This document shows, piece by piece, positions 1 through 13,600 of a stretch of 64,000 nucleotides of DNA. Source of the stretch: Mytilus galloprovincialis (lineage: Eukaryota > Mollusca > Bivalvia > Mytilida > Mytilidae); assembly GCF_965363235.1 (NCBI RefSeq), contig NC_134847.1, positions 59,428,439-59,492,438 on the forward strand. Direction: 5' to 3'. How positions within the stretch are numbered: the stretch's first letter is position 1; the number at the start of each line of letters is the position of its first letter. A program made the position numbers and the translations under genes. The notes below the pieces were generated by a model. The model worked only from the letters and a program-made list of their open reading frames with translations. It had not been told where the DNA came from and searched no databases.

Positions 1-928
1 AATGAGATGAAGAACAGCTTTAAAAGCACTGTTCCTTAGCTTTTTGTGTAATTTTTTCTGTGAATATACTGATTTTTTTTCATGGATGAATACCCCATAC
101 TCTTTGTTTAAATTTAATAGGTGTCCATCTATAATTTTGTAACTAATATTATTCACATCTTGCTTATTAAACTGATGGTCATATGTTCTGTGCGAGACCA
201 TAATTTTCAACTGATAAAACTTTTCTAGCTTGTCTCATTGCCACCCTTAACACATCTCTATATTATAGTAATGTGTAGTTCATCTGGCATCTTAGCCCAA
301 TGTCAAGGTTGGTCATTCTCAAACTTAACAATAGTTTTAGATAAGATAATAAAAAGATATATAGATCAGAGTGTTGGTTTTCCTGTTAGATTGGTTTTAC
401 ACTAGTCATTTTAGGGCTCTTTATAGTTTGCTGTTCAGTGTGAGCAAAGGCTCAGTGTTGAAGCAAAGAGGAATGTTTGAGCATACATAATACTTGGTTA
501 ACTTAACCACATTTTACATCTGTATTATTCTGTACAAAGTCAGCCTTTGTGGGCACTATGTTTGTGTCCATTAATGTCGGTAAATCTATTTTCAAAAGAG
601 TTGGTTGGTGGTTGGTGTAGCATATCTTACATAGGTAATTTCAATTATCCATATTAAGTTTTATCTAGAATAACATTAGACAAGTAACTATACAGCAATT
701 TCTAAATCATCAACAGTTGTTCCAACAAGGCTGTCTTGCAATGATTACAGTATTTGATAGATCTCTTTGCTCTTTATAGTGTGTTTTTTGTTAATGCAAT
801 CCTCAGTTTGTATGCTTCATAACACTGATTTAGCATGGTCAAGGTCAACTTAGTATTCCCCTCATACCAGTGCTAGTGATACCATTGAAGTAAGGTGTAA
901 GCTAATTTTTTCATGTTTGCCCCACTTA
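1..928. other. Intergenic, no gene seen
   Basis: AT-rich sequence downstream of UTP14 (which is on the minus strand). No exon with convincing coding character was found on either strand. Positions about 355-480 hold a diverged fragment of the repeat family also seen at 10020-10212 and 15770-15927 (shared 'ggttttacactagtc' and 'gctgttcagtgtgagc' words). About 23 bases near position 20-45 recur near 62475 in the other intergenic/intronic flank. Confidence 0.5.
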
Positions 929-1129
929 CTGTAAATTCAGAAATTATTGCGAGGTTTTTATTAATGCGAATACTGCGACTGAGTGAGAACCACAATAATA
1001 AGAACTCACATTCTCATATTCGATACATATATGCAGATTTACCTGTCATCGCAATAATTAATCTTGCATATTTGTCAATTTTACAAAAATCTCAATAATA
1101 AATGCATGCAATAATTTATGAATTTACAG
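929..1129. mobile_element. TA-flanked MITE (CTGTAAATTCAG family), copy 1
   Basis: The element starts CTGTAAATTCAGAAATTATT and ends in the near inverse, AATAATTTATGAATTTACAG. TA dinucleotides flank it at 927-928 and 1130-1131. A second copy with the same ends lies at 62015-62222 and a half copy at about 63122-63142. The TA target duplication and terminal inverted repeats fit a Tc1/mariner-type non-autonomous element. No protein is encoded. Confidence 0.75.
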
Positions 1130-1253
1130 TAGCCTTAGATACAAAGAACTGCATTACAGTGCTGGGATCTTTTGACATGATTTAGTATGTAACTATGTCA
1201 CTTGCCATGGCATAACCTATGGGAGCAGCCATGATGGTTTAATTTCCATAATT

Positions 1254-1259
1254 TTTATT
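1254..1259 (-). promoter_or_regulatory. Candidate polyadenylation signal of UTP14
   Basis: AATAAA on the minus strand about 120 bases past the UTP14 stop codon. A second AATAAA lies at 1360-1365 but is only about 16 bases from the stop. Which one is used cannot be told from sequence. Confidence 0.35.
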
Positions 1260-1380
1260 TTCATTTTCAATTTAATATTTTGTTAAAACATAAATCTCAA
1301 TACATAAATATGTATTATGTACACAATGTCTCATTAACTCAAAACAATATGTATATAATTTTATTATTTTTGTAAACATT

Positions 1381-1647
1381 TCATTGTTTCTTTCTTTTCT
1401 TTGATTTAAATTTATTAACTTCAATTGGAGGTTTAATAAAGTCAAGGTCAGCTTTCCGTTTATTCTTCTGTTTCTTGAATGTTTCCTCCTTATCTATAGG
1501 TGTTATGATAGTTCCAATTTTCGTTACAATCTTCGGTTTCACTAACTGTTTATACGCTGTTTCTGGATTCCAGGTCTTTCCTATAGGAGCTCTTATACTC
1601 TGTTCAAACTGCTTCACACTAACATATGGAAAAGGAAGATCACTGAC
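1381..1647 (-). CDS. UTP14A: UTP14 terminal exon
   Basis: Starts after the acceptor TTTTTTTAG with VSDLPFPYVSVKQFEQSIRA and ends in a basic tail, KSKKRKKQ, then TGA at 1383-1381. The FEQSIR.PIG.TWN block is the strongest C-terminal signature of the family. 267 bases, 88 codons plus stop. Confidence 0.95.
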   Translation of the reverse strand, partial: VSDLPFPYVSVKQFEQSIRAPIGKTWNPETAYKQLVKPKIVTKIGTIITPIDKEETFKKQKNKRKADLDFIKPPIEVNKFKSKKRKKQ

Positions 1648-4600
1648 CTAAAAAAAGATAACAAAATGCTAAAAATTCATTTAAAAAAAACAGCAGTCAG
1701 TGACCTACATGTACAGTCAAAATTAAAATGTTTTGATACAATTGAAGTTTGAAAAGTTCGTACAAAAATGGCTACAGAAGGGTACATAAACCTTAAAGCC
1801 TGAATATACCCCCTCCCCCCTTATACAAGTACGGTATGCAACAAGAAGATTGTGACCAGGTTTGATCCAGATCAACTCAGTGGTGTTTCACCATTATGTA
1901 AATCTTATCTTGCTGATTATTTAAGCTGTTCAAAGTGTCTCCCCATTAAGGATCCGGAAATTTTTTCACCTAATTTCGGTCATTTTGGGATAACTTAAAA
2001 GTTGGTGCCCTTTTTAAACAAAGATTGTGTGTATGCTCATACAGTCATACTCGTAGCATCAACGAAATTGTTAAACTGTTGCATCGCATTTACTTCAGAA
2101 ATTTCCCTACCATGTTCCTTAAAATCGATCTTGAGCAATAAAAGGAAGGCACCAGTTTAAAAATGAAATGATTTTAATGACTCAAAACGATAAATTTCTC
2201 AAACTTCGCTTACGCTTCTTTCGATATTGAAGACAAAATTATAACCGGATGTTTTACGACAATAGTAAAACGACCAATTCCGGACTCATTTCCGGGATTT
2301 GTTTTGTTTATCAAATTCACAGGAAATCGTCGGCTTTTTAACTGTTCTACCTTTAATAGTGTTTGAATATTAATTATAATAGTTGGACTTGTTTAATTTA
2401 GCACGAAATCATTTTTAATTTACGATTTAGTGTCTAATTTGCGGAAGAGAATTTCAAGCATGCGTATTAGTAAACAAAGCACGTGTGTTTGTAGTGAAAC
2501 AATATTTTGTTCTACGTAAATTAATTTAATTTTAATTTAATTTTAAATCAGAATTGACAATTGTCTAAGCTGAGAAAAGTAATTAAATAATGCAGACAGT
2601 TGTTATGAACTTTTAATTTCTTTAAAATATTAGTTCTGAGCTCGTGATCAATAAAAAATTTAATTAAAAACACAGTTAAAGAGATTAGCGATCATTAGCC
2701 AATATTTCCCGGAGGCATTACTATAGTTATTAGGAGGGCCATCAGGATTATAACACTTTACTGGAGTGGCAGTTTTATTACAGGAAAAGGATAACAACAA
2801 AAAATAAGTTCAAAATGGTGATTTAGACAATGTTAGAAACTCGATCTCAACGAAATGACATTGAATGACCGAAATTATTTCTGTAAAAAAATAAAATTTG
2901 TCCTAAATCCCAATTACTCATTTAGGACAAACTACTTTCAGTTTAGGTCAAGACTGGCATATATGACCGTTTCCGGACCCTTGCTCCCCATCTATTACAG
3001 TTCTCAAGATAATAGCCAAAAGCAACAAAAAAATGGTACAAATGTTCATCAAAGGGAAAATAAAAATATCAGTTTTGTTAGACCTTATCTTTCGGATCCT
3101 TTTTATTATCTACAGCTGGCTTTTATCTTAACTATTTATTTGACAAACAGTTGAAACACAAAAAATAAGTGAGTAATGTTGACTTAGTTGTAGGTCTTAT
3201 TTTGCTGATCCTTTTGCTGCTTACAGTTTCCATCTACTAAACATGCTAATGCTTTAAAAAACACAAAATGTATGAAAATCATCATTGAAAGACAAGAACT
3301 CAAATAAAGTGTCAACTAATGAAATTTGTCATGTTCACTTATCTGATGATAACTCTAGCGAATAATTAGACTATCATGTTATCTGTTATAGTTTTGAATT
3401 GTCATATCTTATATGTCTAGTTAAAATTTAAAAAAATGTAAAATGTAATTTCCTATAAGAGTCAAGCTAATTATTGAATATATGTAACAATAAAGTCAAC
3501 ATCAGACTCGGACTTCTCTTGAACTGAATTTTAATGTGCGTATTGTTATGCGTTTACTTTTCTACATTGGCTAGAGGTATAGGTATGGGTTGAGATCTCA
3601 CAAACATGTTTAACCCCGCCGCATTTTTGCGCCTGTCCCAAGTCAGGAGCCTCTGGCCTTTGTTAGTCGTGTTATTTTAATTTTAGTTTCTTGTGTACAA
3701 TTTGGAAATTAGTATGGTGTTCATTATCACTGAACTAGTATATATTTGTTTAGGGGCCAGCTAAAGGACGCCTCCGGGTGCGGTAATTCCTCGCCACATT
3801 GAAGACCTGTTGGTGACCTTCTGCTGTTGTTTTTTTCTATGGTCGGGTTGTTGTCTCTTTGGCACATTCCCCATTTCCATTCTCAATTTTAATAATAAGA
3901 AAGATGATAAAATACTACTAACCTGGTATTTAGCTATAGATTTGTCTTTCTGTTCACTTATAATAACATTTCCCAAATTTCTGTCTTTTCTAGGGAGTGC
4001 AGATGGAGCCTTTATAATAAACCTACAAAAATTTATAAAGTAGAAAATTAAGAGTATATTAAAATATAACAAGAACAGACATACATACAACTTTATATAA
4101 AAAGTTTTACAGTGTATGATTTGTAAACATTGGGTTTCTACAAGAATTTAAATTGAAAGATAGAGAGATTATATATGAAGAACAGACATACTTATTATTA
4201 TAAAATATGTTTTAAATATGTTTCATAAACATTTGTGTTTCACTTCTGCATTGATTGGTTGATTGTTTCTTCATTCCTCTTGTTCATATCATCCATTGGT
4301 AACTGATGTCTAGTTAGAAAAAAAATGGATTTCTGGAGGAAAACTATCCTCTTTTATATTGCATAACAAATCAATTTTCAACTTTTTCTTTCAAAGTAGA
4401 CTACTTCATCATTTCTTAATTTACAATACAATCAATATGATATTTAACAAATTCAGAAAGGTAAAATTTGAAGTGATCACAAATACAGTACTTGTACTTA
4501 CTACCTACATGTATTTTGTAAACATCAGTTAATATTTTGTTTATCATGGTAATAGAAGAATATAAAAATGCAGTGCATTTAAAAAGTTGATTTTGTCCAA

Positions 4601-7600
4601 AATATAAAGATGTCTGCAAGTTTTTTTAAAACCAAAACTTTCCTTCTTAATGCTACACTGAAAGCATGTAAAGCATATTGGATCGGTCATCCTCTCTGAA
4701 AACAAATCCTGTACTTGTCATGCTTGTACCTAAGTTACTAATGTTTACCTTTAAATCAAGAATGTATAAGATTTGTTTCCATATTTAACAATGTATTATT
4801 TGATATTTACCTTTTCTTATTCTTTTTGGATACTTTGACCCCTGTTCCTCCCCATTCACCCCAGCCAGGAAGAGTCAGATCAATATCTTTTGGCTTATCT
4901 CTGTTTTCTACTTTCTTCTTCTCCTGACTAAATTCTTCAATGACATCATCATCAGCAAAGGCTTGTGCTATTGCCAGTTTTTGTTGTTCCTCATTATCAA
5001 TGTCATTGTCATCAACTATCATGTCTGGCATTTGTGACTTATCAATCTTTGATTCCAAGGTCATTAATTTCTTTGGATCAACATAGACATCTTCCTCAAT
5101 CTTCTTTCGATCAATTTCATCCTCACTTTCATCTTTCTTTTTTCTTCCTTTTCTGGTGTCTTCCCCCATTTCATCATCAGACATATCACCTTCAAAGTCA
5201 TCAAGCTGCGATTTTCTTTCTAATTTTTCAGAAATAAAACTTTCTTCCTCAGATTCATCATTTTCATCTTCTTTTTGTAACTTTGCTTTTACTATATCTA
5301 TCTTCTTTTGTTTTTCTATCTCTCTCTCATTTTGTTTTTCCTTTCTTCTTCTTTTTCTTTTGTCTTTCTTACTTGTTGGTACATCTGTGGAATTTGAACC
5401 AGAAGTTTCTTTTTGACTTTTCATAATTTTTTCATGAATACTTTTTTTAATTGTATTTCCTTTCTGGACTTTTTTGCTTGATTCAAAATCTTTAAATAAG
5501 TCATCAATGTTATCAATTGCATCAATATTTTTACTAGTAATTTTCTCTTTCTTTCTTTTCTTTCCTTTCTTATCTTCAGTTTCTTGTACCTCTTCAACTT
5601 TTTTTACATTTTTTTTCTTTCCTTTCTTATCTTTAGTTACTTGTATCTTTTCATCTGCCGTTACAGTTTTTAAATTGTCATCGCTTTTATCACCTTTTAT
5701 TTCTATGAAGTTTACATCTAAATTTTGACTATTTTCACCCAAATTATTTGTGTCCTCAATAATGACCTTCTGAACAACATTTGATAACATAATCTTATTT
5801 TCACTTTCATCTTCACTTTCCACAGGAAGTGACATTTTGTCCTCATTTTTCACTTCTTCAATCTTTTCATATCCAGATGGTTTAGAGGGTTTTGAGGCTT
5901 TCATCCATGGATTCTCAGATGCTGACACAGCACTTTCTAACATATTCATTTCATCTTCAGAATCCATACTAACAGCATCAGATTCACTATCACTAACAAC
6001 CTCCGCTTTCTGTGTCAATTCTTTGTTTTTCTGAATCATGTCTTGAACTGTTTGGCGAGCCTAAAAGAACAAATGAACTAATTAAAAAAACCAAAAAGAA
6101 CGTTTCACTTGTATAGCAAAAATTAAATGAAAGGCTATAATAAAATTACAGTACATTCAATAATGATTCTTGTAAGATTTACTGATTATTATTTGGTTAA
6201 TGTTCAGTGAGATCAAAAATGACTTGCAGATAACATATTTTAAATATGCCTAAGATATCTCTCCTTTTGCATGTTTGACATAATTTATTCCACTGTGAGT
6301 ATTCTCAATATCTTTGTTAAGTTTCATCATTAAAGCTATTTTAGAGGAGCTGCTTATTCAAGAAACAATTCCTACATACAGCAATATTTTAATAAGTTTG
6401 AATTATCTCCCCTTTGACATGTTGGACTGGAATTTTTCTTTCATGTAGTTTTCTATATCTATCCAGCCTTATAAGCTTAACATGCACATGGACAAATCGA
6501 CAAGTTATTGGGATTATTTTATAAATGCAAATTATGTGACTTGATAAGTATTGAGATAATTGTATTCATATTGTCAATTTATAAAATTAAAGGGAGATAA
6601 TTTTTCTTATTACATTGGTTGCAACGAATTACAGGTTACAAGAGCACAATTATTCCTAATGCATTTTCCATAGGGTACCACTAGTGTTCCGTATTTTTTT
6701 TATCGAAGACTACACAAACTAGGGAAAAACGGGTAGCAGATCCTGTTACAAGAAATGCCAGTGTTGCATTACAACTAAAAAAAATATAAAGGGTCATGCG
6801 GCTCAAATTGACTTAAAATGCAGTCGAAAAAAATCGCCTACTTTTTTCGCTTAAAGAAAAAGGCATATTTTAATGGGTCCGACGTACAGAAATGGAAGAT
6901 ATTTTCTATACTTCATAAAAGGTGAATATGATTTTCGGCAATTTTTAAACCTAATTGGATAAGCTTTCGATTAAATATTATTCCAATCCTGTATCAACCA
7001 ATCAGAAGCCGTATAGGATTCTATTCTGAGTACCATCTTGGGTAAAAAACTTGCCGGTAAAATGTAAACAAATATTTGCGCTCTTGTAACCTATACGGTA
7101 GTGAAAAAAAAATCCGAAAATTAAGCGCCCGAGCCAAAAGTCGTGCTAGTGTCTATCTAAATAATATCATATCTTCAAAACATTATCTGATGACTCTCTG
7201 AATTTGGAGAACGGAGAACTAGTTTTTGTACGCCGATCAGGCCAAAAATTGGAACTGATTTTTTACCAAATACGGTACTTGTCAAAGAGATATGAAGGTA
7301 ATGTTAATTTACTGGCCTAATTTTTCAAAAGTCATCCAGCACTGATCATATTGTCGACAAAACTGTTCTGATATGGAAAAGCTACATCGAATTTTTAAGA
7401 ATGGCTTTATATGAAACCATTTCTTGAAAAAACACGTTTTTGAAACAGACTATAGTTTTTCCAAATTTTGAAAATATGATAATATTACTACTTTGGCAAG
7501 AGAAACTATTCTTGGACTACAATATTCAATGCCAAGATTATTTTTTCTACTTTGCAATTTAACTAATTCGTTGGTATTTGCTTAGGGACCCTTTTGGCCA

Positions 7601-10600
7601 ATTTTCACGAAATTAGCTTTTGGCTAGAACAGCAACTAAGACATGGTCATTATGGTTAAGAGCCAAAATTTACCTTCAAATTCAAGATAAACACATGCTT
7701 TTTCTGATAAAAACAATAGAAATCACAAAAACGTTTTATTCTCTTCATACTTTGTCGACATTCGAGCCCACCCTAGATTTAGATATAGAAATCAATACAA
7801 ATAGGAAACAGACTATAGCATGAATTCACGTTGATGAAAAGTCCATTTGACCCCATTTCTCACTGTTTCACATTTTTTCCGAGCATAATGACAATGTTTG
7901 ATATTTTCAAAGCCTAATTAAAAAAAAGTGTCATTTCTCTAAAGGTTACAAGAGCGCAATTATTCGTAATGCATTTTCCATAGGGTACCACTAGTGTTCC
8001 GTATTTTTTTTTCTTTTCTCGAAGACTACACAAGCTAGGGAAAAACGGGTAGCAGATCCTGTTACAAGAAATGCCAGTGTTGCATTACAACTAAAAAAAT
8101 ATATAGGGTCATGCGGCTCAAATTGACTTAAAATGCAGTCAAAAAAAAATGCCTACTTTTTTCGCTTAAAGAAAATGGCATATTTTTAATGGGTCCGACG
8201 TACAGAAATGGAAGATATTTTCTATACTTCATAAAAGGTGAATATGATTTTCGGCAATTTTTAAACCTAATTGGATAAGCTTTCGATTAAATATTATTCC
8301 AATCCTGTATCAACCAATCAGAAGCCGTATAGGATTCTATTCTGAGTACCATCTTGGGGTAAAAAACTTGCCGGTAAAATGTAAACAAATAATTGCGCTC
8401 TTGTAACCTACATGGTTAAATTAAAACCGATAATTTCACATGTGAAAAAAACGTGGTTATTTCACTCTCTGACGTCATACAACAATAGGCGTTGTCAAGA
8501 CGTCGATAACGGTGGATCAAAACAAATTATGAATGTGTAGTAAAAAGATATAGTTCCTTACATGTTTTACATTAATTTCTTTTAAAAAAGGCATTTTACT
8601 TTTCTACATTAGCTAGAGGCATAGGGGGAGGGTTGAAATCTCACAAACATGTTTAACCCCGCGGCATTTTTGCGCCTGTCCCAAGTCAGGACCTCTGGCC
8701 TTTGTTAGTCTTGTATTATTTTAATTTTAGTTTCTTGTGTACAATTTGGAAATTAGTATGGCGTTCATTATCACAGAACTAGTATATATTTGTTTAGGGG
8801 CCAGCTGAAGGACGCCTCCGAGTGTGGGAATTTTTCGCTACATTGAAGACCTGTTGGTGACCTTCTGCTGTTGTTTTTTTCTATGGTCGGGTTGTTGTCT
8901 CTTTGGCACTTTCCCCATTTCCATTATCAATTTTATTTGCTAATGTAATAAAAAGAATGACTTATTAAAGAATTCAAATATCGAAAAATATTCAACTAGT
9001 GACCAAACAATACTGATAATAAAATCGTGCGCTACTCACATTCGTGAATTGGTCACTCGTTGAATATTTTTCTCTATTTGAATTCTTCGATTAGTTATTC
9101 TATAATTATATCCAAACAAGAATGTGTCCTCAGTACACGAATGCCCCACTCGCACTTTCATTTTCTATGTTCAGTGGACCGTGACATTGGAATAAAAACT
9201 CTAATTTGGCATTTAAATTAGAAAGATCATATCATAGGGAACATGTGTACTAAATTTGAAGTTGATTGGACTTCCAACTTTATCAAAAACTACCTTGACC
9301 AAAAACTTTAACCTGAAGTGGGACAGACGGACGGACGAACGGACGCACAGACCAGAAAACATAATGCCCCTCTACCATCGTAGGTGGGGCATAAAAAATT
9401 AACTCTCTTTTCTATTATTCATGTGAAAAGTACCATTCAACATAATAAAATAGAATTTTTTGATGGAACTGTCATTGGGAGACAACTGCCATGGGGAGAC
9501 AACTGCCATGAGGAGACAACTCACCTGGTCATCATATTTTCCATAAATCATTTTTTTCTTCATATATTTACTTCCTCCTCTGTGTTTTAAACTCATCCTT
9601 TCCTGAAAATGGAACAAAAAATACCATATAAGTTAAATATGTCAACCATAAATTAACATTGAAGGTACCGTTTACTAACAATGTGGTCATATAATAATTT
9701 AACTTCTCAAAATCGAATAATGTCAGAGCATGCATTCAGTCTGTTTTTTTTGTTTCACATGAAATGTTATATATAGAATTTTCTTTTCAAGTCAGAATAT
9801 ATTAGATATACAGTAACAGTTAAAATGTTTTTTCACTTTTCAACATTTTACTTTAATATTTGAAAATGAAAGAATAATGTGTCCACAGAAAAAGATATCT
9901 TATTCCATCATATCACAGGAATATGCAAATCAGGCCACATGCTAAATGGAGAATTTAACCATGAATGGTATGTATGTGATGTGGTTCAAAAGTGTTTCTC
10001 ATTTTTTTTTTTTTATATAGAATAGACCAATTGTTTTCCTGTTTGAATGGTTTTACACTAGTCCTTTTTGGGGTCTCTATATAGCTTGCTGTTTAGTGTG
10101 AGCCAAAGCTACTTGTTGAAGATCGCTCTTTGACCTATAATGGTTTACTTCTATAAATTGTGACTTGAATGGAGAGTTGTCTCTTTGCACTCATACCACA
10201 TCTTCTTATATCTATGTATTATATAAAAGTTTTAAAAAGTGACTGAAACTTTGCAAGGACTTCATTCAACAGTACTTTAGATACTGAAAAGAACTTCCTA
10301 TTTGACTCTGTCCACATAATGAAATATTACAACTGCAAAATACAATAATTTTTGAATTTAGTATGATTTGGTCAAGGCTTCAAAACTTTACTGGTAGAAA
10401 CATCAAAATTACAAATTATTTACACACCAAGGGACATAACTCAAGATTATAATGAAACAAGTCAAAGTTGTCATGTGTTATCATACATAAATTTGCTACA
10501 AACTTCTAATAACTATTATATTGTTCAAATTCTACTCAAATTATCTAAACAAAAGAACAACTATGCCCCTGACTCTGTTTAGGAGATAACTGTATTGTAT

Positions 10601-13600
10601 TTTAAGCTCTAACTAGATGGTCACATATAAAGTTTACTGGTGACATGTTAGCGCTTAAAATTTGTCCTTTGCACTTGCGCATACATTTTCAATTGTGAAT
10701 TGATGCCATGAAAATTAGTGACGTTATCCAATCAAAATGAACGTTACAAATTATGTTGAATTAGAAGTCTTGTCACCTCTACTCTTTGTTTGTCTGCAGT
10801 TGTCACTTTGTCCATGTAAGCATCTGGATCTGTCTTTGCCAATTCATCCAATGATTTCTTCTCATTTTTCATTTTTTCTTTCCTTAATACTCTATGATAT
10901 CTGTAATGATGTGCATGAAAAATAAATTTTTATTGAAATTCTGAAGCCATCTTAAAAATAAATGTCACTCCTGAGTATGATAAAAGAAAACTTGTTTAAA
11001 TAGGCGACTCATATTCCTGCATATTAGCTCAATCCCTATTTTTCCACATTCCAATTTCTAAATACATAATTGTGTAGTTATTTAGTGATTAAATGGATGG
11101 AAAACTTAAGCCCAAGTTGCTAACAAGCTTTAGTTCTCTCAGACATGATGTGCCTTGATCTTTGACATACAGGAACCTTTAAGTTTTCCTCAAAGATGTT
11201 TATTTCTGATGAAGATTGGAGTGAAAATGAATCAATATGATGCCTTCAAGCTTTAATCCTCATAGGAATATTAAATACTGAAATTGGATCTGGTTTTTTT
11301 TGTTCAAAATTTCTAGTAATCTAACAACAACATCTATAAAATATGAGACTGAACTTCTCCAACACATACATGAGGTTACAAACAGATGGATAGTCGCGTT
11401 TATATAACACTAGTGCATAGTTATATTTATGGGTAATAAAAGATTAATGTATAGTTTGGGCCACCCTTAAAAGAATCTTTGTTTAATGTTTCTACCCTTC
11501 AATGCCTTGTAGTGTTGGGTAAGTAGGTAGGAATTTTTTGTTTGCCAACAACACAAGTTACATGTTTAAGCCATGAAAATGGAATCAGAGCAGAAAAAAA
11601 ACATTTATTTGAGTCATTTAACTTAAAGGTTTCAGAAATTCAGATACCATCATTCATTATTTAAAAAAAAAACTTTGAAAAAAAAACCAATGCCTTTTCA
11701 GTGAATATGGAAAGTAGCTTGATCTTCCATATCCATTAAAAAGATACAAATTTGATCATGATATTCAAGGGATCTTCAAAGGTTTCACATACTTACTTTT
11801 TACTTTTAATTTTATTACGCCATCTTGCTTTTGTTTCTCTATATGATAACAAAGCCCTGTGCTTCCTTAATTCAGCAAGTCTTTCTCTTGCCTGAAATAT
11901 TACAGAAATTACATTATAAACAACTCCTAACATTTTATAAAATGCAACCTAAAATATGAAGCTTTGTTGTTTGTTTGCAGATCATCTTAATTGTAGAATA
12001 TTTTTCAACCGAAAAAAATATTTTAAGAGAAAGTTTTTCGGCCATATATAATCCTTTATTCCTTTGAAATGTTATCACTCGAAGCTTAAAGGGTCTTTTC
12101 TTATCTTTTTCATTTAAAGTCTCAAAATAATCAGTACCTTTAATGTGTTAAACCTTACCTCTTCAAGACTCAAAGCTTTCAGTGTTAAAACCTTACCTCT
12201 TCAAGACTCATAGCTTTAAGTGTTAAAACCTACTCATAGATTTTTAAGTGGTAAATCCTTACCTCTTCAAGACCCATAGCTTTTAGTGGAAAAACCTTAC
12301 CTCTTCAAGCCTCGTAGCTTTAAGTGGTAAAACCTTACCTCTTCAAGACTCATAGTTTTAAGTGTTAAAACCTTAACTGTTCAAGACTCATAGCTTTAAG
12401 TGGTAAAACCTTACCTCTTCAAGACTCAAAGCTTTAAGTGGTAAAACCTTACCTCTTCAAGACTCATAGTTTTAAGTGGTAAAACCTTACCTCTTCAAGA
12501 CTCATAGTTTTAAGTGGTAAAATCTTACCCCTTCAAGACTCAAAGCTTTAAGTGTTAAAACCTTACCTCTTCAAGACTCATAGCTTTAAGTGGTAAAACC
12601 TTACCTCTTCAAGACTCAAAGCTTTAAGTGTTAAAACCTTACTTCTTCAAGACTCAAAGCTTTCAGTGTTAAAATCTTACTTCTTCAAGACTCAAAGCTT
12701 TAAGTGTTAAAACCTTACCTCTTCAAGCCTCGTAGCTTTAAGTGGTAAAACCTTACCTCTTCAAGACTCATAGTTTTAAGTGTTAAAACCTTAACTGTTC
12801 AAGACTCATAGCTTTAAGTGGTAAAACCTTACCTCTTCAAGACTCAAAGCTTTAAGAGGTAAAACCTTACCTCTTCAAGACTGATAGCTTTAAGTGGTAA
12901 AATCTTACCTCTTCAAGACTCATAGCTTTAAGTGGTAAAACCTTACCTCTTCAAGACTCATAGCTTGCAGTGCCTTTTCTTCAGCTAGTGTAAGTTCATG
13001 TGTGTTTGATACAACATTTTCACTCCCCTTCAGTAAAGATGCCACTTCTATCTCTAAGGAAGACCTTGGCTGTAAAATATATCATATATCAAATTAATTT
13101 AATCAGTCGTCATAAAATTATAAGTCTTCGTAACTATCTTAAGTCTTCATAACTATCTTAAGTCTTCATAACTATCTTAAGTCTTCATAACTATCTTAAG
13201 TCTTCATAACTATCTTAAGTCTTCATAACTATCTTAAGTCTTCATATCTGTCATAAGTCTTCATAATTGTTTCCAGTCTTCATAACTATATAAATTCTTC
13301 ATAAATTATTTAATAGTGAGGGTTGTCACACAGGTGGAAACCAAAGGCTTTAAAATTGGTATATGCTTGACCCACTTAGCACGCGGAATTAAGGAGTAAG
13401 AGTTAAGACTGGTAGACTGGTGTCAGGAAAATGTATCCAGGTAGGGTGACATGTCTTCCTGCAGACTGTTATCTTAAAAAAATCTTGCTGATCATGTCAA
13501 TCTAGTACAAATAAGGGTATCCTGTTCGTATGTTCTCATCCTGAATATACTTTTAATTTGCCAATTAACATTAAACAGCCATCCATTATAATTTCTGGTA

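Noticed and set aside
4965..6034. Several plus-strand frames opposite the UTP14 large exon
   Set aside because: Serine/phenylalanine-rich shadows of the lysine/glutamate-rich UTP14 coding strand.
6633..8409. Direct repeats as LTRs of a small retrotransposon
   Set aside because: The repeats have inverted termini of their own, do not start TG or end CA, and show no primer-binding site or polypurine tract.
12141..12967. Regular 38-bp repeats as a CRISPR array
   Set aside because: Units are contiguous with no unique spacers, lie in an animal intron and are explained by duplication of an exon end.
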